Counted from the first letter of the stretch, positions 1-6,545 are shown. The stretch: DNA of 7,034 bases from Bacteroidales bacterium (GCA_021443125.1 JABUUQ010000002.1:1090483-1097516), one strand, 5' to 3'. A program made the numbers and translations. The notes: generated by a model not told the origin, from the sequence alone.

Positions 1-366
1 AGCAAACTAACTTATATCAAACGCTTTATTCCAGAAGCGTTATCTTCTGCTCGTATTGCATTTGTGGAAGAAAAAAAGGCTGAAGTTTTGCATAGTCTTT
101 CTGCTTGGTTACCTATGATAAGCGTAAATAAGGATGAAATAAATGTTGCCGAATTCATAGATGTAATGAAATACAAGGCAAAGGGCAAAAAACTTTCAAA
201 GGATGAGAAAATAAAAATCAAAATTCTGCAAGCCCTACCCTATGAAGAACCAGAAGTAATAGAAGAAAGTATTGAAGAAGAGCAAACAAACAAAACACCT
301 GTTATTTTTGGTGACGATGATTTCAACCCTAACGACAACGGAGTCCAAGGTAACTTATTTGAATAA
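1..366 (+). CDS. C-terminal end of an unrecognised protein (5' end lies outside the window)
   Basis: The first frame is open from base 1 to the TAA at 364-366, giving 121 visible residues with no stop, so the gene begins upstream of the window. A GTG at 64 could be read as a start, but the frame before it reads like protein (SKLTYIKRFIPEALSSARIA), so an internal start is less likely. The visible part is charged and mostly helical in character, with a Lys-rich patch (KAKGKKLSKDEKIKIK), then a Glu-rich stretch (EEPEVIEESIEEE), and it ends in an acidic tail with GDDDFNPND and the terminal residues GNLFE. Acidic, disordered tails like this often serve as protein-binding tails, but no domain is identifiable and I assign no function. 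No signal peptide or membrane segment is visible. The gene is separated from the next by 239 non-coding bases and is probably a different transcription unit. Confidence 0.8.
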   Translation, partial: SKLTYIKRFIPEALSSARIAFVEEKKAEVLHSLSAWLPMISVNKDEINVAEFIDVMKYKAKGKKLSKDEKIKIKILQALPYEEPEVIEESIEEEQTNKTPVIFGDDDFNPNDNGVQGNLFE

Positions 367-378
367 GAAAACAAAAAG

Positions 379-502
379 GTAATCAGATTACATATTTGAT
401 AGAGTAATCATTGCTTGTTTCTTTGCTTTTGGGAATGTGTGTATACTTTTGATACTGCTCATAATGCTATCACATGTATGGTGGAACAAAGAAACCGTAA
501 TC
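379..502. repeat. Dispersed inverted repeats in the 367-605 intergenic gap
   Basis: The gap downstream of the first gene holds no credible ORF but contains several complementary segments. GTAATC (379-384) and GATTAC (386-391) flank a single A. Further GTAATC copies lie at 404-409 and 497-502. GTTTCTTTG (417-425) is the exact reverse complement of CAAAGAAAC (487-495), and inside that pair ATGT (435-438) can pair with ACAT (472-475) and GATA (451-454) with TATC (468-471). Together they could fold a transcript into a long interrupted stem. There is no T-run after it, so it is not a classical terminator. It may be a structured 3' UTR, a small RNA, a worn-down mobile repeat, or chance in AT-rich DNA. 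Confidence 0.3.
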
Positions 503-542
503 TATTGCACAGAACAGCAGTCTTCTTCCATTATGAAGGGTA

Positions 543-573
543 ATTGAAAAAAACTTGAAAAATTATAAATATG
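543..573 (+). promoter_or_regulatory. Candidate Bacteroidetes-type promoter for the lipoprotein-protease unit
   Basis: ATTG at 543-546 resembles the -33 element (TTTG/TTG) and TAAATATG at 566-573 matches five of the six fixed positions of the -7 element TAnnTTTG used by the Bacteroidetes primary sigma factor. The spacing is 19 bases, which is within the usual range. Transcription would begin about 7 bases downstream, leaving a leader of roughly 25 bases before the ATG at 606. In DNA this AT-rich such matches can arise by chance. Confidence 0.4.
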
Positions 574-605
574 TAAAAAATCATTTGTATCATTGTAACT
601 AATAT

Positions 606-1079
606 ATGAATAAATATAAAATGAAACAGATTAAGAAAATACTTTTAGGATTGTTCCTAATCATAGCATTTGTAATATGCTTCATAGCGTGTCAAGATGA
701 AAATAATGATGTAGAAAATCTTATAGGTACCTGGCATTTAATAGAAATAAAGAAAGACGGACAACTTATAAACATACAATATGATTCGAGTATTGTGCAA
801 CAACACAATCTCACTAGTAATGATTTTTATAATGTTACTTTTAATGAAGATGGAAATATTCAATCAATAGCCTTTTCAAATACTATTGATGCAAAATATG
901 AAGTAAATGGAAATAGAATTAGAGTCTATGATGTTTTATCAACACAAGTTCTTTCAAGTTTTCCATCAGATAGTATTTTTCTTTATGGTATCTGTACTGT
1001 AAATAGTTACAATATAAATAGTAGCGTTTTGTTATTGTTTAGTGAATCTTTAAGGATTACCTTAAAATTAAGGAGATAG
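606..1079 (+). CDS. Lipocalin-like lipoprotein, predicted surface-exposed
   Basis: The 157-residue protein starts with a lipoprotein signal peptide: basic residues (KMKQIKK, 5-11), a hydrophobic core (12-27) and a lipobox ending FIAC with Cys29 as the lipidated residue. The residues after Cys29 are QDENND, a polar, acid-rich stretch resembling the lipoprotein export signal that sends Bacteroidetes lipoproteins to the outer face of the outer membrane. The mature part opens with LIGTWHLIEI (39-48), then FNEDGNI (79-85) and YEVNGNRIRVYD (98-109), and finishes with short beta-like strands. This is the pattern of the small lipocalin-like beta-barrel domains common in Bacteroidetes lipoproteins; the ligand is unknown. 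No Shine-Dalgarno is seen, which is normal in this phylum. An in-frame ATG at 621 would still give a complete signal peptide. Its stop is one base before the next start, so the two genes are probably co-translated. The family call rests on motif pattern only. Confidence 0.8.
   Translation: MNKYKMKQIKKILLGLFLIIAFVICFIACQDENNDVENLIGTWHLIEIKKDGQLINIQYDSSIVQQHNLTSNDFYNVTFNEDGNIQSIAFSNTIDAKYEVNGNRIRVYDVLSTQVLSSFPSDSIFLYGICTVNSYNINSSVLLLFSESLRITLKLRR
1070..1075 (+). promoter_or_regulatory. Shine-Dalgarno-like site for the large secreted protease
   Basis: AAGGAG lies 5 bases before the ATG at 1081 and 8 bases before the second in-frame ATG at 1084, inside the last codons of the lipoprotein gene. 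Strong Shine-Dalgarno sites are not the rule in Bacteroidetes, so this one stands out. It supports reinitiation or coupled translation from the upstream gene. It fits both adjacent ATGs and does not decide between them. Confidence 0.55.
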
Positions 1080-1080
1080 A

Positions 1081-4000
1081 ATGATGAAGGGATTATATAT
1101 TGTGTTAGTTAATGTTTTGTTCGCATTCGTAGCATTTGGACAAATTAGTACTAATGAAAAACCAATTAGTTTTTTTGATAAAAATATACCAACTATTGAT
1201 AAAATAGAACGTATGCCAATTTTAGATATGGAAACTATTAATGCAGAAGATTTTTTTGAGGAATCAGAGGGTGTGCCTTTTAGGTTTGGTATCTCCCATT
1301 TTGTAAATTTTACAACTGAAAATTCAGGAAAATGGTATACGATGGATAATGGAGATAAAATTTGGAGGTTGGCTGTGGAATGCCCAGATGCATTGTCAAT
1401 AAATTTACTTTTTGATAAATTATGGTTACCTAAAGACAGTAAATTATTTGTATATAGTTTGGACAAAAGAAAATGTATTGGTGCTTTTACATCATCAAAT
1501 AATAAAGGTTCAAGAGAAGATGTTAAAGGTTTTGCAACACAGCTAATATATTCAGATAAAATTGTATTGGAATATTATGAGCCAAGTATTGTGGAGGGGA
1601 ATGCAATTATTTCAGTATCAAATATAGTGCATGGTTATAGATATCTAGGGGAACAAATAGGATATACAATATTATCATGCCCAGATGAAGTTAATGTAAA
1701 TTGTAATGAAGGTTTAAGTTGGCAAAATGAAAAAAATGCAGTTGCAATGATTGTTGTAAATGGCAATAGGGTATGTACAGGCTCCCTTATCAATACAACT
1801 GAAAATGATTTCAGACCTTATTTATTAACAGCTAATCACTGTTTAAATAGTGCTGATGCATTAACTACACCAAGATTGGATTGGATATTTTATTGGAAAT
1901 ATGAAGCACCTAATTGTGAAGATCCTGTAGAAGAACCTACTATTTATTCAACAGAAGGTGCCACTATTCTAGCAAACGCAAGTAAAGGTGCTCTAAGTGA
2001 TTTTGCATTACTTCGATTAGAAGAAGACCCTAGATTTCTTCAAGATGTTGAATTATATTATCTTGGTTGGAATAATTCAGAGGATGCAACACAGAATGCA
2101 ATATGCATACATCATCCTAAAGGAGACATAAAGAAGATTTCAACATCTAATTTTATACCTCAAAATTTTATATATTCTAATAATACACCTAATTATTGGA
2201 GAATTGTATGGTCTGAAACAGAGAATGGATATGGAATAACAGAACCAGGTTCATCAGGTTCTCCTTTGCTAAATGAAAATGGACATATAATAGGACAACT
2301 TTTAGGTGTTATTGGGGAAAATAATTATGTTTGTGATGAGAAATATAATAGTATATATGGAAAATTTAGTAAATCATGGGTAGGCATAAATTATTCAGGG
2401 AATGAAAGAAACTTACATCATTGGCTTGATCCACATAATTCAGGGATTACAATAAGTAATGGAATTTCATTTTATCCATGTCAAAATAATAATGTGCTTA
2501 TAAAAAATATACAAGACGAAGATAATATTATTTCATATGAGACTTACGGATATGGTACAATTATTATTAAATCTAATGTTGTTCTAACAATTACATCAAA
2601 TTTACGTATGGCACCAAATTCCAAGATAATCATAGAACCAGGGGCAAAGCTAATAATAGACGGAGGTACTATTACAAGTGCATGTGGTAGTTATTGGGAA
2701 GGAATCTATATTATGGGAGATAAGACATTACCACAAACAATTGGAAACCAAGGTAGTATAGTTTTGAGTAATGGAGCAGTTATAGAGAATGCTAGATGTG
2801 CAATTCATACATGGAAAGAAGATGATTGGAATACGACAGGAGGTATAGTACAAGCAACAAACTCTACATTTAAGAACAATATCCGAAGTATAGAATTCCT
2901 ATCATATAGGAACCATATAGCATCTGATCCAGATATAGAGATAGACAATGTAAGTTTCTTAAGGAACTGTACATTTACTTGGGATGATGATATTCTGACT
3001 ACAACATCACAAAACTTCAACCATGTATCTATGTGGGAAATGAAAGGCATAAAGATACAAGGCTGTACTTTCAAGGATGAAAGACGTGTTAAGGATAAGA
3101 TAACTACAGGAATAAATACAATTAGTTCTGTGTTTAGTGTAAGTGAATCACTTGTTGGCACATCAATACATAATCTTACAGAACAAAACTCAAAGTTTGA
3201 GAATATGACATATGGAATACGAGTAGGAAATACAAGTGAGAACCTTCCATTTTCAGTAACAAAGAGTGAGTTTAAGAATAACTATGCAGGTATTTATGCA
3301 ACACATGCAGACAACTTAAGTATAACAAATACACACTTCAAAGTAAAAGGAAACAATGACTTATTAGATGCGACATATTCAAATAAAGCATTAGGATTAG
3401 TTGTAGAGTCATCAACTGGTTTTGAGATAAAAAACAACAACTTCAAAAGTTCTACAAATACACAAAACATAGGAACTGTAGGACTTCAAGTAAAAGGTAG
3501 TGGAACACAAAGTAACCTTGTAAATAATAATATCTTCAACAAACTACAATACGCAACACAGATAACACAAAACAATAATGGTTTGAAATATCTATGTAAT
3601 AACTTTACAAATTGTCAATATGGTATAACCACATTGATATCAGATACAGTAAATACATCATTAGGTACACAAGGATATTTAAGAGGTGCAGCAACAAATA
3701 CATTCATTGGCAATACAACAGATTTATATGCAGATTCTCATACAAGTTATACATACTATTATCCATCAATAGGATTTGCTCCAAGTCATAATACAAGAGT
3801 AATTACACGTTCAGCTACCCCTTCAATGTTAGCTTGTGGAACGATAGGTGTTATTATAGATGATTTACCTATTACTCCAGTATTTCCAAATTCTATGAAT
3901 TTAACATCAATGCTTAATGAAAGCGTTGCAAATATTGATGAATTATATGTTTCATTGGTTGCAGAATATGGAAACCTATACAATGTTCCAGAAAACCTTT

Positions 4001-4404
4001 TAAGAACCCTTGCAGAACATGAGACAAACGAAGGATTGAAAGCAAAAGAAATACTATTCTTTAAAGGCTTAGAACTATCATATCATCCTATTGTTTTAGA
4101 TGTAGAAGATGAGATTATTGATGAAGATATAGAAATAGAAAATAAGATGATAGTAAATACAAACAATGTAGATAATGAAATAAATTTATCACCAAATCCA
4201 GCAAAGGATGATATAACTGTTTATAGCTTTTCTACAATTGTTAGAGTAGAGATTCTTAATAGTAATGGACAAGAGGTAAATAGAATAGATGCATCAAATA
4301 ACGAATTAAGAATAAATATCTCAACACTTGCAAGTGGTTCTTATATTATGAGAATAACAAACAATGATAACAATGTTTATACGAAGAAATTTGTGAAGGA
4401 ATAA
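1081..4404 (+). CDS. T9SS-secreted lysyl-endopeptidase-like serine protease fused to a beta-helix
   Basis: This 1107-residue secreted protein has five parts. (1) A signal peptide, residues 1-20, cleaved before Gln21. (2) A propeptide-like region, about 21-194, with IWRLAVECPDALSINLLF and HGYR, as in lysyl endopeptidase precursors. (3) A trypsin-fold S1 protease domain, about 195-455, with His253 (TANHC), Asp307 (SDFALL) and Ser392 (GSSGSP). Cysteines 200, 208, 232, 254, 279 and 418 match in order and approximate spacing the three disulfides of Achromobacter protease I. (4) A right-handed beta-helix-like region, about 485-915, with repeated short strands and Asn-rich turns such as NSKFENMTYGIRV, SEFKNNYAGIYA and NNNFKSS. 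(5) A helical stretch (about 940-1000), an acidic linker (DVEDEIIDEDIEIE, 1007-1020) and a T9SS type A sorting domain (about 1034-1107) with LSPNP, INISTLASGSY and a KFVKE end. The protein should cross the outer membrane by the T9SS. Substrate preference is uncertain because the usual Lys-selecting Asp appears to be absent. The beta-helix may bind glycans or a surface. Confidence 0.9.
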   Translation: MMKGLYIVLVNVLFAFVAFGQISTNEKPISFFDKNIPTIDKIERMPILDMETINAEDFFEESEGVPFRFGISHFVNFTTENSGKWYTMDNGDKIWRLAVECPDALSINLLFDKLWLPKDSKLFVYSLDKRKCIGAFTSSNNKGSREDVKGFATQLIYSDKIVLEYYEPSIVEGNAIISVSNIVHGYRYLGEQIGYTILSCPDEVNVNCNEGLSWQNEKNAVAMIVVNGNRVCTGSLINTTENDFRPYLLTANHCLNSADALTTPRLDWIFYWKYEAPNCEDPVEEPTIYSTEGATILANASKGALSDFALLRLEEDPRFLQDVELYYLGWNNSEDATQNAICIHHPKGDIKKISTSNFIPQNFIYSNNTPNYWRIVWSETENGYGITEPGSSGSPLLNENGHIIGQLLGVIGENNYVCDEKYNSIYGKFSKSWVGINYSGNERNLHHWLDPHNSGITISNGISFYPCQNNNVLIKNIQDEDNIISYETYGYGTIIIKSNVVLTITSNLRMAPNSKIIIEPGAKLIIDGGTITSACGSYWEGIYIMGDKTLPQTIGNQGSIVLSNGAVIENARCAIHTWKEDDWNTTGGIVQATNSTFKNNIRSIEFLSYRNHIASDPDIEIDNVSFLRNCTFTWDDDILTTTSQNFNHVSMWEMKGIKIQGCTFKDERRVKDKITTGINTISSVFSVSESLVGTSIHNLTEQNSKFENMTYGIRVGNTSENLPFSVTKSEFKNNYAGIYATHADNLSITNTHFKVKGNNDLLDATYSNKALGLVVESSTGFEIKNNNFKSSTNTQNIGTVGLQVKGSGTQSNLVNNNIFNKLQYATQITQNNNGLKYLCNNFTNCQYGITTLISDTVNTSLGTQGYLRGAATNTFIGNTTDLYADSHTSYTYYYPSIGFAPSHNTRVITRSATPSMLACGTIGVIIDDLPITPVFPNSMNLTSMLNESVANIDELYVSLVAEYGNLYNVPENLLRTLAEHETNEGLKAKEILFFKGLELSYHPIVLDVEDEIIDEDIEIENKMIVNTNNVDNEINLSPNPAKDDITVYSFSTIVRVEILNSNGQEVNRIDASNNELRINISTLASGSYIMRITNNDNNVYTKKFVKE

Positions 4405-4440
4405 ACTTGTTTACATAATAGGATAGTTTTTTTTGTACAG

Positions 4441-4473
4441 GACTCAAAGTGAAAGTACTTTGAGTCTTTTTTT
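4441..4473 (+). terminator. Intrinsic terminator of the lipoprotein-protease unit
   Basis: GACTCAAAGT (4441-4450) and ACTTTGAGTC (4457-4466) form a perfect 10-bp stem with the 6-base loop GAAAGT, followed directly by seven T (4467-4473). It sits 36 bases after the protease stop codon, the position expected for rho-independent termination of the plus-strand transcript. Confidence 0.9.
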
Positions 4474-4539
4474 ATTGTTACCTAGTAGGTTGAAAATTGG
4501 ATGACGATAAGGAAAACTATAAACTCTTTCTTCGTTTTA

Positions 4540-4563
4540 TTTTCTTTGACTAGTTAAAGAAAA
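4540..4563. repeat. 24-bp near-perfect palindrome centred on ACTAGT
   Basis: TTTTCTTT (4540-4547), G, ACTAGT (4549-4554), T, AAAGAAAA (4556-4563) reads almost identically on both strands; the single imperfect pair (G4548 with T4555) would be a G-U wobble in plus-strand RNA. It lies just before the second terminator and shares two bases with its stem, so in RNA the two hairpins would compete slightly. It could be part of a compound terminator or a protein-binding palindrome, or simply a low-complexity coincidence. Confidence 0.45.
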
Positions 4564-4594
4564 AAAGGAGTTCATTTTTCGTGAACTCCTTTTT
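4561..4594 (-). terminator. Bidirectional intrinsic terminator downstream of rubrerythrin
   Basis: AAAAAGGAGTTCA (4562-4574) pairs with TGAACTCCTTTTT (4582-4594) around the 7-base loop TTTTTCG. The GC-bearing core is 8 bp (GGAGTTCA). On the minus strand the stem is followed by a run of seven T (complement of 4560-4566), and on the plus strand by five T. It lies 24 bases after the rubrerythrin stop, so its main job is probably to end the minus-strand transcript, while also backing up the plus-strand terminator at 4441-4473. Confidence 0.88.
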
Positions 4595-4618
4595 GAATTT
4601 TGATGGTTTGTTGTTTGA

Positions 4619-5170
4619 TTATTTTTTGAAATATCTGTTGTATAAACCTTCAAAACCTTTACCATGACGAGCTTCATCTCTTGCCATTTCGTGAACAGTG
4701 TCGTGGATAGCGTCAAGATTTTGTTCTTTAGCGTTCTTTGCAATACGTAATTTGTCTGCACAAGCACCAGCTTCTGCATTCATACGTTTTTCAAGGTTAG
4801 TTTTTGTATCCCATACGCAGTCTCCAAGAAGTTCTGCAAATTTAGCAGCATGTTCTGCTTCTTCCCAAGCATAACGTTTGAAAGCTTCTGCTATTTCTGG
4901 ATAGCCTTCTCTATCTGCTTGACGAGACATAGCCAAGTACATACCAACTTCTGTGCTTTCGCCCATAAAGTGTGCGTTAAGGTCTTTAATCATTTCTTCT
5001 GATGTTCCTTTTGCAACACCTACTACGTGTTCAGCAACAAATTGAAGTTTTTCGCCTTCGTTCAATTCAGTAAATTTTTCTGCAGGTTGTTTGCATTGAG
5101 GGCACTGTGCTGGAGCTGTATCACCTTCGTGAACATAACCACATACAGAGCAAATCCATTTTTTTGCCAT
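4619..5170 (-). CDS. rbr: Rubrerythrin, reverse type (N-terminal rubredoxin domain)
   Basis: Rubrerythrins reduce hydrogen peroxide to water at a non-heme di-iron site, using electrons passed through a rubredoxin-like iron centre; they are cytoplasmic peroxide-defence proteins of anaerobes. This 183-residue protein has its rubredoxin domain first: Cys7-SV-Cys10 and Cys23-PQ-Cys26 would bind one iron (residues 1 to about 37). The ferritin-like four-helix domain follows (about 45-183), with candidate iron ligands Glu71 and Glu74 (GESTE), Glu104-x-x-His107 (EEAEH) and Glu166-x-x-His169 (DEARH). This order is the reverse of classical rubrerythrin and matches the reverse rubrerythrins described in clostridia, some of which are annotated as NADH peroxidase components. 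The length is full and both metal sites look intact. The start is ATG (MAKKWICSVC), with no Shine-Dalgarno. It lies 31 bases after the aminotransferase and is probably the last gene of that transcript. I see no separate promoter in the gap. Confidence 0.93.
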   Translation of the reverse strand: MAKKWICSVCGYVHEGDTAPAQCPQCKQPAEKFTELNEGEKLQFVAEHVVGVAKGTSEEMIKDLNAHFMGESTEVGMYLAMSRQADREGYPEIAEAFKRYAWEEAEHAAKFAELLGDCVWDTKTNLEKRMNAEAGACADKLRIAKNAKEQNLDAIHDTVHEMARDEARHGKGFEGLYNRYFKK

Positions 5171-5201
5171 AATGTTAAATTTTTAGTTGTTTGTAATTAA
5201 G

Positions 5202-6515
5202 TTATTTTTTATGATTTTCGTTAAATAATTTCACTCTTTCAGCAAAAGCAGGAAGAAGTTCATGAGGCACCAAAGAAACGCATGCTCTCAAACCTTGTTG
5301 GTCGCTACCTGTGATATCAAGACAAATTGCAGAGATACCATAGTAAACCAATTCGTTAAGAGTTTGTTCGCCTGTCATACCCGGATAGTTGAAAGTAAAA
5401 TAGAAACCATCAGCGATAGGGTCATTCATATCCTTGTCATAAACAATTTCAAAACCATTTTCAACCAAAGCTGTCTTCATAAAATTGGCCTTATTCTTAT
5501 AGTCTTTCAACGCTTCCACAAAGTCATATTCGCCATCGTTACAAGCCTTCATAACAGCTGCCAAACCATATTGAACAGAATGAGAAGTTCCTGAAGACAA
5601 AGCATATATAGAGCCATAAACTATTGCCCTGCCGAAAGTATCTTGAGCAAAATACTTTTTCATATAGTCGGTGTGCCAATCGTAAAGTTCAGGTGAAACA
5701 ACAATAACGGCGATTCGTTCCCCTGCATAAGAGAAAGCTTTGGAGCCAGATATCATCAAAATATATTTCTTTGCCCATTTTGCCACTGTTGGCTGGAAAG
5801 GAGAAACACCTGGTTTAGCATAATCTTTTCTAAAGTCCATTCCAAAATATGCCAAGTCTTCCAAAACTATTACATCGTATTTGTTTGCAACTTCTGCAAT
5901 AATCTGCAATTCATCTTCTGTGAAGCAGAACCATGCAGGGTTGTTTGGAGAAGAATAAACGATACCTGCAATCTCGCCTGTTTGAAGATAAGATTCAAGT
6001 TTTGCTTTAAGTTTTTCTCCACGATATTCATATACATCGAATGTTTCAATATCTATTCCCAAAATCTTGCATTGCTGTTTTTGAACAGGAAAACCAGGGT
6101 CTATGAACAAAAGTTTGTTTTTCTTTTCATCCATTCTTGCCACTGTCATGAAAGATGCAAAACTTCCTTGCATTGAACCTGTAACTGGAATACAAGCATC
6201 TTCTGGCACGGTTACATCAAGAAAATTCTTTACAAAGCGTGTTGTTTCGTGTTTCAACTCTTCTGTTCCGTAAATATCAGGATAGATTGCAGAAACACCA
6301 TCTTGCAATGCTTTTATTTGAGCATCAACACCTTGCTTTACTGTTGGAAGACCAGGAACACCCATTTCCATTCTCACGAAAGAAATTCCTGTCGCTTTTT
6401 CTATATCATCAACAATCTTCTTTACCTCGCGAATAGAAGCTTTGCCAACGCTTTTTATTTTGTTGTCAGAAATAATCTGGTCAACTTTTTCTTTGTTTAA
6501 TGGTATTGTATTCAT
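5202..6515 (-). CDS. Fold-type I PLP-dependent aminotransferase (class I/II)
   Basis: This 437-residue, full-length cytoplasmic enzyme is predicted to transfer amino groups between an amino acid and a 2-oxo acid using pyridoxal phosphate. The expected residues are present: Asn192 in SSPNNP, Asp220 and Tyr223 in VLEDLAY (pyridine ring contacts), the Schiff-base Lys259 in MISGSKAFSYAGER with the phosphate-binding Arg267 eight residues later, and Arg410 in GLRACVSL, the usual carboxylate-binding Arg of the substrate. The N-terminal motif MGVPGLP (51-57) and the YPDIYGTEELK segment (78-88) also fit the class I/II family. The amino-acid substrate cannot be told from the sequence; an aspartate- or alanine-type enzyme is possible. 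The ATG start is supported by AAAGGA 7 bases upstream. It lies 30 bases downstream of the PorD-like gene and 31 bases upstream of rubrerythrin, which suggests shared transcription without proving a shared pathway. Confidence 0.92.
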   Translation of the reverse strand: MNTIPLNKEKVDQIISDNKIKSVGKASIREVKKIVDDIEKATGISFVRMEMGVPGLPTVKQGVDAQIKALQDGVSAIYPDIYGTEELKHETTRFVKNFLDVTVPEDACIPVTGSMQGSFASFMTVARMDEKKNKLLFIDPGFPVQKQQCKILGIDIETFDVYEYRGEKLKAKLESYLQTGEIAGIVYSSPNNPAWFCFTEDELQIIAEVANKYDVIVLEDLAYFGMDFRKDYAKPGVSPFQPTVAKWAKKYILMISGSKAFSYAGERIAVIVVSPELYDWHTDYMKKYFAQDTFGRAIVYGSIYALSSGTSHSVQYGLAAVMKACNDGEYDFVEALKDYKNKANFMKTALVENGFEIVYDKDMNDPIADGFYFTFNYPGMTGEQTLNELVYYGISAICLDITGSDQQGLRACVSLVPHELLPAFAERVKLFNENHKK

Positions 6516-6522
6516 ATATTTG

Positions 6523-6528
6523 TCCTTT
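6523..6528 (-). promoter_or_regulatory. Shine-Dalgarno-like site for the aminotransferase
   Basis: On the minus strand AAAGGA ends 7 bases before the ATG whose first base is 6515. It supports that start codon. It lies in the 30-base gap after the PorD-like gene, where there is little room for an independent promoter. Confidence 0.5.
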
Positions 6529-6545
6529 ATCTTTAAGTATTATTC

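Noticed and set aside
64..366. Calling the first gene as a complete 100-residue protein starting at GTG 64
   Set aside because: The same frame is open and protein-like back to base 1, so it is better read as the end of a longer gene.
1068..1466. 132-residue open frame on the minus strand over the start of the protease gene
   Set aside because: It lies opposite the well-supported signal peptide and propeptide of the plus-strand protease and shows no recognisable domain or start signal; it is a shadow frame.
2805..3161. 118-residue minus-strand frame opposite the beta-helix region
   Set aside because: Antisense to a clear coding region, with no family features; low-stop antisense frames are expected over AC-rich repeats.
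2840..3700. Possible tandem DNA repeat or repeat array in the ACA/AAC-rich stretch
   Set aside because: The similarity is at the protein-strand level of a beta-helix; I see no exact repeated unit or regular spacer in the DNA, so it is not a CRISPR array or satellite.
4537..4779. 80-residue minus-strand frame overlapping rubrerythrin and the terminator
   Set aside because: It runs out of frame through the end of the intact rubrerythrin gene and through the terminator hairpin, and its sequence is low complexity.
5262..6500. Several short plus-strand frames (5262-5594, 5982-6176, 6239-6436, 6249-6500) opposite the aminotransferase
   Set aside because: All are antisense to a full-length aminotransferase with every catalytic residue in place, and none shows a domain.
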